Shown in pieces: positions 1 to 6,243 of a DNA stretch of 7,064 bases (position 1 is its first letter; the number at the start of each line of letters is the position of its first letter). Location of the stretch: contig JASHZC010000081.1 in assembly GCA_030042755.1 (NCBI GenBank), positions 1 through 7,064 of the forward strand, written 5' to 3'. Origin of the DNA: Vulcanimicrobiota bacterium (GTDB lineage Bacteria; Eremiobacterota; Eremiobacteria; Baltobacterales; Baltobacteraceae). The notes below the pieces were generated by a model. It saw nothing but the letters and a program-made list of their open reading frames with translations. It ran no database searches and was not told the origin of the DNA. The position numbers and the translations under genes are program-made.

Positions 1-99
1 GTCCGGTATCCCAGCGGCATCCTTATCAAGGAGCTGGGTTCGGATTACGGTATCTCCGAAGCGCTCGGAGCAGTGGATAGCGACAACTTCAACCCTTAG
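1..99 (+). CDS. C-terminal fragment of an unidentified protein, cut by the left window edge
   Basis: The first reading frame is open from base 1 to a TAG at 97-99 and gives 32 residues, beginning VRYPSGILIKELG and ending AVDSDNFNP. About two thirds of its codons end in G or C and first positions favour purines, as in real genes of this window. No start is visible, so the bulk of the gene lies to the left. The fragment is too short to assign a family. The terminal NFNP resembles DFNP in the next small gene, encoded by the same ten bases in the same phase, which hints weakly at a shared origin. It could also be a chance open frame. Confidence 0.42.
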   Translation, partial: VRYPSGILIKELGSDYGISEALGAVDSDNFNP

Positions 100-140
100 C
101 GTACCTCGGGCCGACCCTCACTCTGGAGCGGGGATATGTA

Positions 141-392
141 ATGGATGATGCGCGCAGGCTGGCTATCGCGCTAAATGTGCTCGTGAAAGGGCCGCAGTTT
201 TCAAACTCGAAGGCGCGCGGCGCCGCACGCCAAGAGCCAGCCGTAAACTGGCCTGCGACGAAGCGACTGAATGAGGACTTCAACCCCGAGGTAGACGGAT
301 TCGAGTCCTTTGCAATGAACGATGGAAGCGTTTGCGTTTGGAAACCGGGGCAGTTCCGCTACATAGTAAGCGCGCCGGATCGACACGACTAA
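141..392 (+). CDS. Small hypothetical protein (83 aa)
   Basis: I do not recognise this protein. It starts at ATG 141 after a weak purine-rich stretch (GGAG at 125-128, about 12 nt away) and stops at TAA 390-392. There is no signal peptide or membrane segment. The N-terminal half is basic and Ala/Arg-rich. The C-terminal half looks like a small folded segment with several aromatic residues (DFNPEVDGFESFA, then VCVWKPGQFRYIV) and one Cys. Roughly two thirds of third codon positions are G or C. Its stop lies 4 bp from the stop of the convergent glycine-rich gene, a compact arrangement that favours a real gene. The poor ribosome binding site and short length keep confidence moderate. Confidence 0.5.
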   Translation: MDDARRLAIALNVLVKGPQFSNSKARGAARQEPAVNWPATKRLNEDFNPEVDGFESFAMNDGSVCVWKPGQFRYIVSAPDRHD

Positions 393-396
393 GGGA

Positions 397-1308
397 TTAC
401 CAAGAGAAAACGATCTTGCCGTTGCCACGCGGCGCCCCTCCGGAAGTTTCTTTGACGTTCGTCGCCGATTTCTCGACGTACGAGGAGCCGCCGCCGCCTC
501 CACCACCGGAGCCGCCGCCGCCATACTCTCCGCAGCAGCCGCCGCTGCCACCGCCACCGCCGCCGTAAAAGCCGCCTCCTCCGCCGCCGCCTTTTCCGGA
601 GCAGCCACTTCCGCCCGCGCCACCGTCGCGGCTGGTTCCCGCATCTCCGTTGGTGCCCGTACAACCCGGACTGCCACCTAGCGAAGTTCCGCCGTAGGGA
701 CCTCCGGCGCCGCCCGCTCCGCCCGCTCTCTGCGAGGCGCCGTTGCCTCCGTCGGGAGCTCCGGCGCACTCGCCCCCGTAGCCCTGAGCGCCGGTCTTCG
801 CGCCGCCCGCCCCGCCGCGTCCGCCAATGCACGAGTAGAAGCTGCCGGAGCCACTCATGAAGAGAAAGCTTTCGCCTTGACCGCCTCCGCCTGCAGCGAC
901 CAGTATGCGATCTGCGAGCCTACCACTTCCCACGCGCACGTCTGAGCTGCCGCCGCCGTCGTAGGCGCCGCTCCCGCCTCCGTTAAAGCCGCCCGAGCTG
1001 CCTTCGCCGCCGACATAGACGATCAACGATTGCGCGGGCTTCACCGCGATCGTGGCGGTGACGATTGCGCCCGGACCGCCCGCCGCGCCATGCCTTTTGC
1101 CGTCCCCGCTAGCCCCGTAAGCAGCGATCGTCACCGCGCTGACGCCGGACGGCACTCGGAACGTTTGGCGGGCGCCGGTGTAGTGGAGAGTGCGCGAGCC
1201 TCCGGGGGGACCTGAACTCGGGGCAGACGGCGAAGGGACGGTGCCGGCGCACCCCGCCAGGAGTGCGGCGGCGGCGAATGCGCCACCAAGACGACACACA
1301 TGCAGCAT
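397..1308 (-). CDS. Glycine-rich lipoprotein with ALK/LTK-type poly-glycine domain (303 aa)
   Basis: Seen: the start is ATG at 1306-1308, preceded by AGAGGT 6 nt upstream. The same frame stays open to 1683, but that would overlap the divergent hydrolase gene and bury the signal peptide. Residues 1-20 form a lipoprotein signal (FAAAALLAGC) with lipidation Cys20. A Ser/Pro linker follows to about residue 38. Residues about 40-98 (TFRVPSGVSAVTIAAYGASG, then IAVKPAQSLIVYVGG) look like a beta jelly-roll. Residues 101-280 are about 45% Gly (81 of 180), with the pattern GGGSSDVRVG...RILVAAGGGG, tracts of seven glycines and six cysteines (160, 181, 216, 236, 258, 259). The end, GGGGSSYVE...GNGKIVFSW, is typical of such proteins. 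Known: this order resembles the TNF-like plus glycine-rich modules of ALK/LTK receptors and many bacterial surface proteins, where glycines pack as polyglycine II helices. Inferred: a membrane-anchored, disulfide-stabilised surface protein of unknown ligand. It is divergent from the hydrolase. Confidence 0.87.
   Translation of the reverse strand: MLHVCRLGGAFAAAALLAGCAGTVPSPSAPSSGPPGGSRTLHYTGARQTFRVPSGVSAVTIAAYGASGDGKRHGAAGGPGAIVTATIAVKPAQSLIVYVGGEGSSGGFNGGGSGAYDGGGSSDVRVGSGRLADRILVAAGGGGQGESFLFMSGSGSFYSCIGGRGGAGGAKTGAQGYGGECAGAPDGGNGASQRAGGAGGAGGPYGGTSLGGSPGCTGTNGDAGTSRDGGAGGSGCSGKGGGGGGGFYGGGGGGSGGCCGEYGGGGSGGGGGGGSSYVEKSATNVKETSGGAPRGNGKIVFSW
484..591 (-). repeat. Low-complexity GGN-codon tract encoding poly-glycine
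   Basis: This stretch encodes residues 240-275 of the lipoprotein, almost entirely Gly with a few Ser, Cys, Tyr and Phe. On the plus strand it reads as runs of GCC/CCG/CCA triplets. The triplets are mixed synonymous glycine codons rather than one repeated unit. That suggests selection for the protein sequence rather than recent slippage, although length variation between strains would be expected here. Confidence 0.8.
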
Positions 1309-1314
1309 GGTCGT

Positions 1315-1320
1315 ACCTCT
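1315..1320 (-). promoter_or_regulatory. Ribosome binding site fixing the lipoprotein start
   Basis: The minus strand reads AGAGGT, then six bases, then ATG at 1308. This good Shine-Dalgarno match, directly before the lipoprotein signal peptide, sets the start and rules out the upstream in-frame starts. Confidence 0.65.
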
Positions 1321-1349
1321 GTCACTGAAGTGTGCGCGACAGCGAAAGG

Positions 1350-1369
1350 CTAAACCTTCAGCGGTTAAG
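1350..1369. promoter_or_regulatory. Imperfect inverted repeat in the divergent intergenic region
   Basis: CTAAACC (1350-1356) and GGTTAAG (1363-1369) form a dyad with six of seven positions matching across a 6-nt spacer. It lies between the divergent lipoprotein and hydrolase genes, 42 bp from each start codon or its near equivalent, where a repressor or activator site would be expected. A second short dyad, CACTGAAGTG, lies at 1323-1332. A weak -10-like TATGCT is at 1372-1377 on the plus strand, without a convincing -35. No binding protein can be named, and short dyads of this kind occur by chance. Confidence 0.22.
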
Positions 1370-1410
1370 GGTATGCTCCACCGCACGACGTACAACGGGG
1401 GCGCGGCACC

Positions 1411-2286
1411 ATGAACACTCGCACCGGGATTGAAGTCCGTCATTCGACCGTCCGCGTAGGCGCCGCGAACGTCTTCTATCGTGAAGCCGGTACACGAGGA
1501 CAACCGGTTCTTCTGCTTCTCCACGGCTTTGCAAACTCGTCGCACTATTTCCGGCACCTGATGCCCCGGCTCGCAAGCCGATTTCACCTGATCGCGCCGG
1601 ATATGCCTTCGTTCGGATTTACGACGGTTGACGACGGAGCGGGCTATCAGTTTACTTTTGCCGGTCTGACCACAACGATTCAAGGCTTTGTGAACGAACT
1701 CGCGCTGCGACGCTTCGCAATGTACGTGTTCGATTACGGCGCACCCGTCGGCTTCAATCTAGCGGTCGCCAATCCGGATAGCATTACCGCGATTGTGTCG
1801 CAGAACGGCAACGCCTACGAGGAGGGCCTGGGCGACGGCCCTTGGGCTCCGTTGCGTGCCTATTGGAAGCAGCCTTCACCCGCCATTCGTGAGTCACTGA
1901 AGCAACGCATGTCGCTCGATGGGGTCCGCGAGGCGTATTTCCAAGGGGTGAGCAATCCCGCTGCGATCGAGCCCGAGGCGTATTGGTTGGATGCGGCTCT
2001 ACTTGCCCAACCAGGAATGATGGATCTTCAGGCCGACCTCAAGCTCGACTATAAATCCAATATCGAACGCTATCCGCTGTATCAACAATACTTCCGAACG
2101 TACCAGCCTCCGTTGCTGGCCATATGGGGAAAGAACGATACTTTCTTCATTCCACCAGGCGCCGAGGCGTTCAAGCGTGACGTACCAAATGCGGATGTCC
2201 GATTTTTGGACGCCGGCCACTTCGCGCTTGAAACCAACGTCGACGACTTTACCTCGGCAATCCTGGAAATGACGGTTAGCATATAG
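1411..2286 (+). CDS. Alpha/beta hydrolase with Asp nucleophile, haloalkane dehalogenase/epoxide hydrolase-like (291 aa)
   Basis: Seen: the full-length alpha/beta-hydrolase order is present. LLLLHGF (34-40) is the oxyanion-hole loop, LIAPDMPSFGF (60-70) follows strand 4, and FDYGAPVG (107-114) is the nucleophile elbow with Asp108 in the nucleophile position. WGKNDTFF (239-246) carries the acid Asp243, and LDAGHFALE (266-274) carries the catalytic His270. A cap region spans about 135-225. There is no signal peptide, so it should be cytosolic. ATG 1411 follows GGGGG at 1397-1401. Known: an Asp nucleophile is shared by haloalkane dehalogenases and soluble epoxide hydrolases, which form an ester intermediate cleaved by water. 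Odd: the Trp that follows the nucleophile in characterised dehalogenases is Tyr109 here, and the HGNP Asn is Phe40, so dehalogenase activity is doubtful. It lies 122 bp upstream of the sulfatase on the same strand and may share its transcript. The substrate is unknown. Confidence 0.92.
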   Translation: MNTRTGIEVRHSTVRVGAANVFYREAGTRGQPVLLLLHGFANSSHYFRHLMPRLASRFHLIAPDMPSFGFTTVDDGAGYQFTFAGLTTTIQGFVNELALRRFAMYVFDYGAPVGFNLAVANPDSITAIVSQNGNAYEEGLGDGPWAPLRAYWKQPSPAIRESLKQRMSLDGVREAYFQGVSNPAAIEPEAYWLDAALLAQPGMMDLQADLKLDYKSNIERYPLYQQYFRTYQPPLLAIWGKNDTFFIPPGAEAFKRDVPNADVRFLDAGHFALETNVDDFTSAILEMTVSI

Positions 2287-2396
2287 GGGGTTGCGGCGCT
2301 CAGTTCCCAGCTTCGACCAATTTTCGCAAAACGGCACGGCGCCCCGGGTGCGGGACTTTCTTTCACGGGCGCGTAGAACGCGGCACGCACTAGCAC

Positions 2397-2403
2397 GGGA
2401 GGA
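2397..2403 (+). promoter_or_regulatory. Strong ribosome binding site of the sulfatase
   Basis: GGGAGGA ends five bases before ATG 2409. It is one of the best Shine-Dalgarno matches in the window. It supports the short non-secreted N-terminus of the sulfatase, because no in-frame upstream start with a signal peptide competes with it. Confidence 0.7.
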
Positions 2404-2408
2404 TCATC

Positions 2409-4778
2409 ATGGCAAAGAACGTCGACAGACAGCCTCCGAGCCACGGCGGCGATGGCACACCGACCGTCCTACCGCGGCCCGACTTTCATTTCACTGGCGA
2501 GGTCGGTCGCACATACTTGGAATCTGACCCGGCACAGTTTCCGAAACCCGTGCAGGCGCCGGCGGGCGCACCAAACATCTTGCTTATCCTCGTCGACGAT
2601 TGCGGCTTCGGTCAATACGGCACTTTTGGCGGTGGCATCCCTTCACCGACGATGGACAAACTTGCGGCCGAAGGCCTGCGTTATAACCACTTCCATACGA
2701 CGGCGCTTTGCAGCCCGACGCGCGCGGCTCTCATAACCGGCCGCAACCACCACTCGACTTCGTTTGCCGGCATCACCGAGCTTGCAACCGGCTACGACGG
2801 CTACTGCTGCATCTTGCCGCGAAGCTGCGGGACGGTTGGGGAAGTGCTGCGCCAAAACGGCTACATGACCGCTTGGATCGGAAAGAATCACAATACTCCG
2901 ACCTGGGAAACAAGCCAGGCCGGTCCCTTCGACCGCTGGGCAAACGGGATGGGGTTCGACTACTTCTACGGCTTCAATGCGGGGGATATGAATCACTGGG
3001 ATCCGATACTTTATGAGAACCGCAATCTCGTGCCGAAATCGCCTGACCCTAACTACCACCTTACAACGGATATCGCCGACAAGGCTATCGCCTGGGTTCG
3101 TGAGGTTAGCAGCATCTCGCCTATCCGACCGTTCTTTCTTTACGTTGCGACGGGCGCGACGCACGCTCCCCACCACACGCCAAAAGAATGGATCGACAAA
3201 TTTAAGGGGCAATTCGACGGGGGTTGGGACAAGTATCGCGAGCTCACGCTCGAGCGCCAGAAGAGACTCGGCGTCGTTCCGAAGGACACGAAACTGACGC
3301 TCCGCTCAAAGGGTCTGCCGGCTTGGGACTCACTCAACGCCGACCAGAAGCACCTGTATGCGCGCATGATGGAAGTGTTCGCCGGCTATGCCGCACAATG
3401 TGACTACGAGATGGGTCGGGTCGTCGACGCGGTGAAGCAGCTCCCCAATGCCGACAATACACTTATTTTTTACATTGCCGGTGACAACGGGGCAAGCGCT
3501 GAAGGCGGACTCGAAGGCTCCCTCTGCGAGAATCTATTCTTTAACGGATTTGCGGAGCATTGGCAGGACAACATCAAGGCCATTGATGAGCTGGGCGGTC
3601 CAAAACACTTCAACCACTTTCCAGCCGCTTGGGCGCACGCGATGAATGCGCCGTTTCAGTGGACCAAACAAGTCGCGAGCCACTTCGGCGGAACCCGCAA
3701 CCCAATGATTATCTCGTGGCCCGCACAAATTAAGGATAAGGGCAGCTTACGCTCGCAGTTCCTTCACACGATCGATATCGTGCCGACGATCTACGAGCTA
3801 TGCGGCATCACGGCGCCGCTCGAACTCAACGGAGTGCAACAGAAGCCAATCGAGGGGATCAGCTTCGCCTTTACCTTCGATGACGCAGCCGCCGATACTA
3901 GGCGCAAGACGCAGTATTTCGAGCTCGGCTGTAACCGCGGACTCTATCACGAGGGCTGGATGGCGTCGTCGCCGTCATTCGTCCCCTGGGATCCCAATCG
4001 TGGCGAGTGGGATCCGGATAAGGCGCCTTGGGAACTCTACAACATCGAGGAGGATTTCTCGCAAGCCAACGACCTCGCGCAACAGTTCCCCGAGAAGCTG
4101 CGCCAGCTTCAAGATACGTGGTGGGTGGAAGCTTCAAAGTATAACGTCTTACCGATCGACTGGCGCGGTGTGATAAGGATGAATGCTGAAGCGATGGGTC
4201 GCCCAAGCCTAACTGCCGGTCGCACGAAGATGACGTACTATCCCGGCACGATAGGATTACCCGATGCTGCATCACCACCGATGTGCAACAAATCCTGGAC
4301 GATCACGGCCGACATCGAACTCGTAACCGGTGGCGAAAGCGGGATGATCGTCACGCACGGTGGCCTTGAGGGGGGCTACGGTCTCTATCTTAAAGACGGC
4401 ACGCCCAGCTTCGTCTATAACTTTCTCAGCATCGACCGGCCGACGTTTACGGCGAAGGAGCCCTTAGCGAAGGGCAAGACGAAGCTCGTCATCGACTTCG
4501 TGTACGATGGGGGCGGCATGGGAAAGGGCGGCAAGATCACGATGAGCGCCAACGGGAAAACGATAGCAGAAGGCAGACTCGAGCGGAGTATTCCGATTCA
4601 GTTTTCGCTTGGCGAGGGTCTTGACGTCGGCACGGACGTTGGATCGCCCATCGACTTTACTTACGACCTACCGTTTGCATTTAGTGGAAAGATTGAAAAG
4701 GTCGAGATCGAACTCAAGGCGACATCGCCCGAGAGCCCAACGGCGGCCGGCGGGAAGGTCGCTGCGACGACGAATTAA
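2409..4778 (+). CDS. Arylsulfatase, formylglycine-dependent type I, AtsA/AtsD-like long form (789 aa)
   Basis: It hydrolyses sulfate esters to an alcohol plus sulfate. Seen: LLILVDDCGFG supplies metal ligands Asp63/Asp64. LCSPTRAALITGR (100-112) is the sulfatase signature, and Cys101 is the residue converted to formylglycine. GKNH (158-161) gives Lys159 and His161. His252 lies in ATGATHAPHH. GDNGA gives ligands Asp359/Asn360. WTKQVASHFGGTRNP gives Lys420. The alkaline-phosphatase-like core ends near WELYNIEEDFSQANDLA (541-557). Residues about 625-770 form a beta-rich, jelly-roll-like extension (SWTITADIEL, GGYGLYLKDG, KIEKVEIEL). Known: mycobacterial AtsA/AtsD sulfatases have about this length and layout. 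LCxPxR is the recognition motif of aerobic formylglycine-generating enzyme, which is not encoded here. No signal peptide is present, so a cytosolic site is likely, whereas many sulfatases are exported. It follows the hydrolase and has a strong ribosome binding site. The natural substrate cannot be told. Confidence 0.96.
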   Translation: MAKNVDRQPPSHGGDGTPTVLPRPDFHFTGEVGRTYLESDPAQFPKPVQAPAGAPNILLILVDDCGFGQYGTFGGGIPSPTMDKLAAEGLRYNHFHTTALCSPTRAALITGRNHHSTSFAGITELATGYDGYCCILPRSCGTVGEVLRQNGYMTAWIGKNHNTPTWETSQAGPFDRWANGMGFDYFYGFNAGDMNHWDPILYENRNLVPKSPDPNYHLTTDIADKAIAWVREVSSISPIRPFFLYVATGATHAPHHTPKEWIDKFKGQFDGGWDKYRELTLERQKRLGVVPKDTKLTLRSKGLPAWDSLNADQKHLYARMMEVFAGYAAQCDYEMGRVVDAVKQLPNADNTLIFYIAGDNGASAEGGLEGSLCENLFFNGFAEHWQDNIKAIDELGGPKHFNHFPAAWAHAMNAPFQWTKQVASHFGGTRNPMIISWPAQIKDKGSLRSQFLHTIDIVPTIYELCGITAPLELNGVQQKPIEGISFAFTFDDAAADTRRKTQYFELGCNRGLYHEGWMASSPSFVPWDPNRGEWDPDKAPWELYNIEEDFSQANDLAQQFPEKLRQLQDTWWVEASKYNVLPIDWRGVIRMNAEAMGRPSLTAGRTKMTYYPGTIGLPDAASPPMCNKSWTITADIELVTGGESGMIVTHGGLEGGYGLYLKDGTPSFVYNFLSIDRPTFTAKEPLAKGKTKLVIDFVYDGGGMGKGGKITMSANGKTIAEGRLERSIPIQFSLGEGLDVGTDVGSPIDFTYDLPFAFSGKIEKVEIELKATSPESPTAAGGKVAATTN

Positions 4779-4781
4779 TTC
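4772..4781. other. 10-bp perfect AT-rich palindrome over the sulfatase stop codon
   Basis: GAATTAATTC is identical on both strands and covers the last codons and TAA of the sulfatase, in the 14-bp gap before the convergent secreted-protein gene. It has no loop and no GC-rich stem with a T-run, so it is not a classical terminator. It may be chance. Confidence 0.25.
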
Positions 4782-4792
4782 AGCGCAGGGAA

Positions 4793-5194
4793 CTAGGGCT
4801 TAGCGCACATCGGCTCGAGCGGATTGGGCGCCGTCGCCGCGAGCGTCACCTCCCACGTTTTGCCCTGAGAGTGCACGGCGAACGTATGCGCGATCGGAAG
4901 GCTAAAATTCGGGCTGACGACCGTACAGTGGTAAACCGTCTCTCCGGTGCACGTTGCAGATCCCGGCATCTCCTCGACGACGAATGACCGGCTGATAACC
5001 GATGTCGAGGTCCGGATGCGGGCGACATAGCATTGTGCCGGCAGCGTCACGTACGCTGCGATGACGAACGTTGAACTGCTCGTGACGCCGGCGTGCACGG
5101 TACCCGCCGTCGCGCGCTGCCACGATGCGGCGCCCGCGATCGCGGGTGAAAGAACGACCAGCGTCAGTGCCGCTGCGGTACGAAAATAACGCAT
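4793..5194 (-). CDS. Small secreted four-cysteine protein (133 aa)
   Basis: I do not recognise the family. The start is ATG 5192-5194, with AAGGAGG eight bases upstream. Residues 1-22 are a clear Sec signal peptide: MRYFR, a hydrophobic core TAAALTLVVLSPAIA, and an AGA cleavage site before ASW. The mature part of about 110 residues is rich in Thr, Ser and Val and alternates in a way suggesting beta strands. It has four cysteines (55, 82, 90, 130) that could form two disulfides in the periplasm or outside the cell. It ends 14 bp from the convergent sulfatase stop. It is the third minus-strand gene in a row, 105 bp downstream of the barrel gene, and is either co-transcribed or driven from the gap. 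A small extracytoplasmic protein of unknown function is all that can be said. Confidence 0.83.
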   Translation of the reverse strand: MRYFRTAAALTLVVLSPAIAGAASWQRATAGTVHAGVTSSSTFVIAAYVTLPAQCYVARIRTSTSVISRSFVVEEMPGSATCTGETVYHCTVVSPNFSLPIAHTFAVHSQGKTWEVTLAATAPNPLEPMCAKP

Positions 5195-5202
5195 TTGATG
5201 CG

Positions 5203-5210
5203 CCTCCTTC
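5203..5210 (-). promoter_or_regulatory. Strong ribosome binding site of the small secreted protein
   Basis: The minus strand reads GAAGGAGG followed by eight bases and ATG at 5194. This near-perfect match fixes the start so that the protein begins exactly with its signal peptide, and it suggests efficient translation. Confidence 0.7.
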
Positions 5211-5240
5211 CCCTACGCCGGTAACTTGCTCGAGCCGGCT

Positions 5241-5267
5241 TCGTGGTATTAGGAATGTTCGCCACGA
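5241..5267. promoter_or_regulatory. Inverted repeat TCGTGG-N15-CCACGA upstream of the small secreted gene
   Basis: Six bases at 5241-5246 are perfectly complementary to 5262-5267, with a 15-nt spacer. The pair sits in the 105-bp gap between the barrel gene and the small secreted gene. A second, weaker dyad, GCCGG (5217-5221) with CCGGC (5235-5239), lies beside it. These could be a transcription-factor site, an RNA stem or a 3' processing signal between the two genes. No T-run follows on the minus strand, so an intrinsic terminator is unlikely. I see no clear promoter. Confidence 0.22.
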
Positions 5268-5299
5268 CCACGCGCCGGCCTAGCGGAGGGAGCTGGGGC

Positions 5300-6238
5300 T
5301 TAACGACGGTCGAACCAAAGATATTGAAGGGCGGCCCCGACCGTAGAAAACTTTTGGCCGAATCGGCCGCTCAACCAGCGCGACCACGAAAGCTTTGTCG
5401 ACAAATTCGATCCCGTAGGCTGCGAAAAGGTGAGTCCGTAGCGCGAGTTGGCTAGTGAATTGATCCAAGTCGAGCCGTTCGTGCTCGTTGCACCACCCGA
5501 ATAATAGTTGGCATCAAGCGCGAGCCATTGGCTCGGACGAAAAGTGTACCCGGTATGAAACTGGAAAATGTCCAGCGGCGCTTGCCGGAGCAGTTGCCCC
5601 CCAAAGTAGTCGGTGTTCTCGCCAAAAATCCACACACCGCCAGACAGATCGATGAACCACTTACCCATGGGCTGTTCTAGTCCAATCTCGGGCTTGAACG
5701 TCCAACGATTCGATCCAATATTGATGAGTTGGGTCCGGTCATACGTGCCCGTCGGCATGATTACGGTCATGCTTATGCCCAGGGTCGTGCTCGGCTGACG
5801 ACGTGCAAACTCAGTTGGCGTAAGCGCTCGACCGAGGAGACTGACGCCGAAACGAGCGCGAAAATCTGCGAAGCCGTAGCGCGAGAACGCTTGGGGCTGG
5901 TTTGAGAAAACCGCGCTGACGTGACCGCCGACGTATGGAACGCTAACCGCCCAGTTTGCCGTTCGCTGACCCAAGCGGAAGGTGTGCATGAAACTCAGGA
6001 TCGCTGTGTTGATTGCCGGACGTACGTCGCTGAGCGGCAGCGACGGGTCGAGAGGCACGGTCCCCGTCGAATTCGACAAGGTTCCAACCGCAAAATTCGA
6101 GTCAATCGGCGAGGCGGAATAGGATCTGGGTTCAAGCTCCTGGCTCATCGCCGGGCTCGCGTTGGCGAACACAAGCATCACAAGGGCGCTCCGGAAGAGC
6201 CCGAGCGCGAGAATCGTTTGACACTGCGCAGGTCTCAT
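5300..6238 (-). CDS. Outer-membrane beta-barrel protein, phenol-degradation MetA-like transporter family (312 aa)
   Basis: Seen: residues 1-32 are a long signal peptide (hydrophobic core about 9-29), probably cleaved at AMS before QELEPRSYS. The mature N-terminus LEPRSYSASP-x-x-x-NFA is a hallmark of this family. Typical amphipathic strands and turns follow: WAVSVPYVGG (96-105), YGFADFRARFGVSLLG (121-136), a MPTGTYD turn (161-167), NRWTFKPEIGLEQPMGKW (177-194), and WLALDANYYSGGATSTNG (238-255). The end, ALQYLWFDRR, has aromatics near but not at the last position. Known: the family (Pfam Phenol_MetA_deg) consists of outer-membrane barrels annotated as transporters, with little direct functional evidence, and its length is normal. 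Inferred: a porin or passive channel. It begins 5 nt after the stop of the surface-protein gene with no good ribosome binding site (the sequence before ATG is GTAATTGAA), so translation is probably coupled to that gene. Confidence 0.88.
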   Translation of the reverse strand: MRPAQCQTILALGLFRSALVMLVFANASPAMSQELEPRSYSASPIDSNFAVGTLSNSTGTVPLDPSLPLSDVRPAINTAILSFMHTFRLGQRTANWAVSVPYVGGHVSAVFSNQPQAFSRYGFADFRARFGVSLLGRALTPTEFARRQPSTTLGISMTVIMPTGTYDRTQLINIGSNRWTFKPEIGLEQPMGKWFIDLSGGVWIFGENTDYFGGQLLRQAPLDIFQFHTGYTFRPSQWLALDANYYSGGATSTNGSTWINSLANSRYGLTFSQPTGSNLSTKLSWSRWLSGRFGQKFSTVGAALQYLWFDRR

Positions 6239-6243
6239 TTCAA

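Noticed and set aside
332..568. Plus-strand frame encoding a proline-rich peptide
   Set aside because: It is the complement of the poly-glycine codon tract. Low stop density in GCC/CCG repeats makes open frames by composition, and it overlaps the better supported lipoprotein and the 141-392 gene.
201..832. Additional long minus-strand frames rich in Ala or Arg across the poly-glycine region
   Set aside because: They are out-of-frame readings of the GGN tract with highly biased composition, no signal peptide or domain, and no independent ribosome binding site that I could see.
1309..1683. N-terminal extension of the glycine-rich protein up to 1683
   Set aside because: It would overlap the hydrolase gene on the other strand, is Arg-rich and not protein-like, and would place the lipoprotein signal peptide internally. 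The ribosome binding site at 1315-1320 supports 1308.
2339..2363. Possible intrinsic terminator after the hydrolase gene (GCGCC-CCG-GGTGC followed by a T-containing stretch)
   Set aside because: The stem is only five pairs including a G-T wobble, a further GGG sits between stem and Ts, and the Ts are interrupted. It is too weak to annotate.
2643..3212. 189-residue minus-strand frame inside the sulfatase
   Set aside because: It is antisense to a conserved catalytic region, Arg/Val-rich and without recognisable features. The sulfatase frame explains the sequence fully.
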